64,000 nt of DNA. Origin: Armatimonadota bacterium. GTDB lineage: Bacteria > Armatimonadota > Fimbriimonadia > Fimbriimonadales > Fimbriimonadaceae. Position 1 is the first letter of the stretch. Every line of letters starts with the position of its first letter. Positions 62,106-64,000 of the stretch are shown in pieces. The translations under genes were made by a program, and so were the position numbers. The notes below the pieces were generated by a model. The model saw only the letters and a program-made list of their open reading frames with translations. It searched no databases and was not told where the DNA came from. Where the stretch lies: contig DAIDHV010000003.1 in assembly GCA_027451905.1 (NCBI GenBank), positions 186,001-250,000 of the forward strand. The letters run 5' to 3'.

Positions 62106-63167
62106 TTATTCTGGTTCCCAATTGGAGATGGGAGAAGTCGTCACTTGGATGGGGCTTCCCACCCCACCTGTGTATTCGTAGATAACCGGTGGTTCGCCAA
62201 GGGAGACGTAGAGATTGCCAGCTGCCGACCAATCGTAGTGAGGATCTTCACTTCCGTAGGTTGCGGTGGTTGTAAGCAAGGTTCCGGTGCCGCTAATGAC
62301 TTCAACCGTTCTCGTGGTCTTATCATTGGTTGCAATCAAGGTGGAAGCATCAGAATTGCCCCAGTAGATCTTAAGCCCGTCAAGATTGCCGTCGCTGCCT
62401 TTCGTTAGGTTCACCGGTGTACCTCCGGAGACGGGCATGGTGTAAAGGTCTCCGCCAGTTCCTAGGTTTTCGGTTAGCACCAAGGTTGTTGGATCTAGAA
62501 AGGCGACGCCAGATATTTCGGTGCCAATCGAAGTTTGGAGTACGGTCGAAACGGTGTTGGTTGCAAAGCTGTATTCTTCGACTGCAACTGGAGCCTCATC
62601 CGTATCCCAAACAAGAGTTTGAGAATCTGGAGACCACGAGACTTTATCGGGTCCTTGGTTGGATTGCAAAGGAACCGAGATAAGGAGATTGCCAGATGCA
62701 TCAAAGACTTGGATGGCTTGGGCTCTTTCGTTGTAGACGGCAAGCTTCTTGCCGTCTGGAGACCACGACGTATCATCTAATTTGCAGTTTGCACCCACAT
62801 TCTTTTCGACGTGTGAATCCGTTTTCTCAATATCAATCTGACCTCCTTCCGCCCCGTCATTGAGGCTAAAGGCAATGGCTCCTCCGCCAGGAGCAAGGGC
62901 TAAACTTCCAAGAATTCCGCTTGGATTGCTAAGCGTGACCGATTGGCTTGAACTGGCAAGATTAACTCCCGCCGAATTAATGAAGGCAACTTGATCGGTC
63001 GGCGGTATGTTGCTGAAAGCTCGACTGCCTGAGCCGCTGGTGTTGAGGAAGGAACCACCTCCGGTGATTCCTCCTCCATTGGCACCACCACACCCGATCA
63101 GCGATAAGGACAAAGCGGACGCAGCGGCTAACGACGAAATTGTGGTTAGTAAGTAAGGTTGTTTCAT
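62106..63167 (-). CDS. Beta-propeller (PD40/TolB-like) lipoprotein
   Basis: A 353-residue lipoprotein with lipobox LIGC (Cys26) and a Gly-rich linker. The mature part contains repeated propeller blades with the WSPDGKKLAVYNERAQ and WSPDSQTLVWDTDEAP patterns typical of PD40/WD40-like TolB propellers. Such domains usually bind proteins or small ligands; the partner is unknown. Similar in style to the lipoprotein at 54071. Confidence 0.8.
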   Translation of the reverse strand: MKQPYLLTTISSLAAASALSLSLIGCGGANGGGITGGGSFLNTSGSGSRAFSNIPPTDQVAFINSAGVNLASSSQSVTLSNPSGILGSLALAPGGGAIAFSLNDGAEGGQIDIEKTDSHVEKNVGANCKLDDTSWSPDGKKLAVYNERAQAIQVFDASGNLLISVPLQSNQGPDKVSWSPDSQTLVWDTDEAPVAVEEYSFATNTVSTVLQTSIGTEISGVAFLDPTTLVLTENLGTGGDLYTMPVSGGTPVNLTKGSDGNLDGLKIYWGNSDASTLIATNDKTTRTVEVISGTGTLLTTTATYGSEDPHYDWSAAGNLYVSLGEPPVIYEYTGGVGSPIQVTTSPISNWEPE

Positions 63168-63556
63168 CTCCCTACGGCTATGACTGATTGTGTTCTGAAA
63201 AGGTTCTCAGGAATTACTGGTTTTGAGAGCAATTGCAAATTAACCCGCTTAAATAGACTAAAAAAGTACGAAATCTTAGAATTGTAGGTTATATAGTAAA
63301 ACTCTATATTGCCGTCTAGAGGAGAGATGTAACTGCTGTACTTGTGTTGGGTGAAAAGTAAAATAGGAAAGATTTTTCGCTTTACCTTAGTGAGCCAAGA
63401 AGATAGCAAGTGTTGGAATGGGACTTTGATTAGTGAACTAAACCGCGTCAGCTAAAGGAGATTCGCCTGGACATGGCTCGTCAAAAATTTTTTTGTGGCT
63501 GCCTCTTTTGAAGTAGCCACGATATCAATGACAATTTTTTTCGAAACAGGACTCTT
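63168..63556. other. Intergenic region ahead of the propeller lipoprotein gene
   Basis: A 389-nt gap between two minus-strand genes. It holds an inverted repeat GTGGCT/AGCCAC (63494-63519) in a T/A-rich setting, which might end the upstream transcript weakly. The remainder is AT-rich, with no gene I would accept. The lipoprotein promoter should lie within about 100 nt of 63167. Confidence 0.4.
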
Positions 63557-64000
63557 TTACCAGGGACGATTTTGGGAGGTGCCAAACTGGGTGATGATTG
63601 GTTGGCTGCCAGCAAAGTCAATGATAAATTCTTGGTAAACCCTTTGAAACTGTCCCCATGCGTCGTAAAAATCTTGCTCAGCAAGAACCCGTGCCTGGTA
63701 TCCGTTTCTGCGGACATCAAGAATCGTGTATTGATCGGTATTGACATCCATGATGTTGTCTCTCATCAAGCCATAAAAATCTTGGCCATCGAGGGAGTAC
63801 TGATACTGACCATTGATGAAGATCGGGACTTCTAGGTCGGGATTGGTCACATCAAGCAAGTTGCGAATGTCTCGGTGTTCAAAAGCATCTTGAATTTCTT
63901 CAAGCGCGGTATCGAGGCTTTTTACTGGCTGTTGGTTGTCATTTCCGTAGGGTGTTGACAGATTGTTGATCCAATTGCCACCTTGATTCCAGTAGTAAAC
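63557..64000 (-). CDS. C-terminal part of an unknown protein (cut by window edge)
   Basis: The frame is open to the last base of the window, giving 147 C-terminal residues. They begin VYYWNQGGNW and continue with a helical region (KSLDTALEEIQDAFEHRDI), then strands and helices containing NIMDVNTDQYTILDVRRNGY and FIIDFAGSQPII. The alternating helix-sheet order with an acidic start is compatible with a SnoaL/NTF2-like domain, but this is a guess. No signal peptide can be judged because the N-terminus is outside the window. Confidence 0.55.
   Translation of the reverse strand, partial: VYYWNQGGNWINNLSTPYGNDNQQPVKSLDTALEEIQDAFEHRDIRNLLDVTNPDLEVPIFINGQYQYSLDGQDFYGLMRDNIMDVNTDQYTILDVRRNGYQARVLAEQDFYDAWGQFQRVYQEFIIDFAGSQPIITQFGTSQNRPW

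Noticed and set aside
63164-63409. An 81-residue reading frame whose stop overlaps the ATG of the propeller lipoprotein
   Set aside because: The composition is that of AT-rich intergenic DNA with runs of Tyr, Phe, Ile, Ser and Lys, there is no ribosome-binding site and no recognisable domain. The ATGA overlap alone is weak evidence.
63494-63519. Terminator at GTGGCT/AGCCAC
   Set aside because: On the minus strand the stem is followed by A-rich sequence before the T run. It is a weak candidate at best and was kept only as a note in the gap entry.
1-64000. tRNA, rRNA, CRISPR array, prophage or insertion sequence
   Set aside because: I looked for tRNA-like cloverleaf sequence, arrays of regularly spaced repeats, transposase or integrase motifs and phage structural genes, and found none.

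Overview
This window looks like a chromosomal segment of an Armatimonadota bacterium, probably near Fimbriimonadales. The best lineage clue is the prepilin-like protein at 29560-30420: its N-terminal helix runs into FPVFAQAKVAAKKA and then a DYDD motif, a pattern I associate with the large prepilin/H-X9-DG families of that phylum. A Dop/PafA-type ligase outside the actinobacteria, many secreted or lipid-anchored proteins, Gly/Ser-rich lipoprotein N-termini and a moderate base composition are compatible. This assignment is inference. I see no phage, insertion sequence, CRISPR array, tRNA or rRNA. Most of the window is housekeeping.

Layout. 1-1841: a TPR protein cut by the window edge, behind a secreted protein of unknown function (minus). 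1937-3796: aldehyde dehydrogenase and a small RRM protein (plus). 3874-9468: glucan phosphorylase and pyruvate phosphate dikinase (minus). 9618-11902: a thymidine phosphorylase/MtnA pair with overlapping ends. 11958-13475: a Dop/PafA-family enzyme. 13517-18553: IspH, a heme-motif lipoprotein, a DPP-IV-like peptidase and FolB. 18596-19288: a hairpin-rich repeat and a VanZ gene broken by an in-frame stop. 19452-22859: nusA-ylxR-infB behind a strong promoter and a terminator-like leader. 22932-25712: Dps, DUF190-CrcB, acyl-CoA dehydrogenase. 25880-27129: rplJ-rplL with promoter and leader, followed by a second copy of the repeat. 27336-31435: agarase-like hydrolase, small membrane protein, prepilin-like protein and a LacI regulator with palindromic sites at its start. 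31559-36933: OsmC, two-component system, PurB, second aldehyde dehydrogenase. 37007-43723: subtilisin-dockerin protein, MsmK/UgpC-type ATPase, GlmL/MutL-like protein overlapping a PPK2 kinase. 43743-47872: secreted protein, ThrRS without TGS domain, a repeat-rich gap, nuoC and nuoA. 47941-50338: trpDCF. 50532-53641: ABC exporter pair with a membrane-anchored TPR-like protein. 54071-57872: lipoprotein, SRP RNA, dnaX, ybaB, recR. 57996-64000: PadR pair, TMEM175-like channel, Mrp ATPase, low-complexity protein, beta-propeller lipoprotein and a C-terminal fragment of an unknown protein.

How the parts work together. Several tightly packed units are standard: nusA-ylxR-infB (transcription and translation), trpDCF (three consecutive tryptophan steps), dnaX-ybaB-recR (replication and repair) next to SRP RNA, DUF190-CrcB (fluoride export) and rplJ-rplL (ribosomal stalk). 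The most interesting material is regulatory or architectural: a possible attenuator ahead of nusA, a ylxR reading frame without a normal start codon, a mosaic Dop/PafA enzyme with no Pup or proteasome gene nearby, a repeated four-hairpin element, SRP RNA abutting the dnaX start, and nuoA joined directly to nuoC without nuoB. I did not find a clear undescribed multi-gene defence or biosynthetic system.
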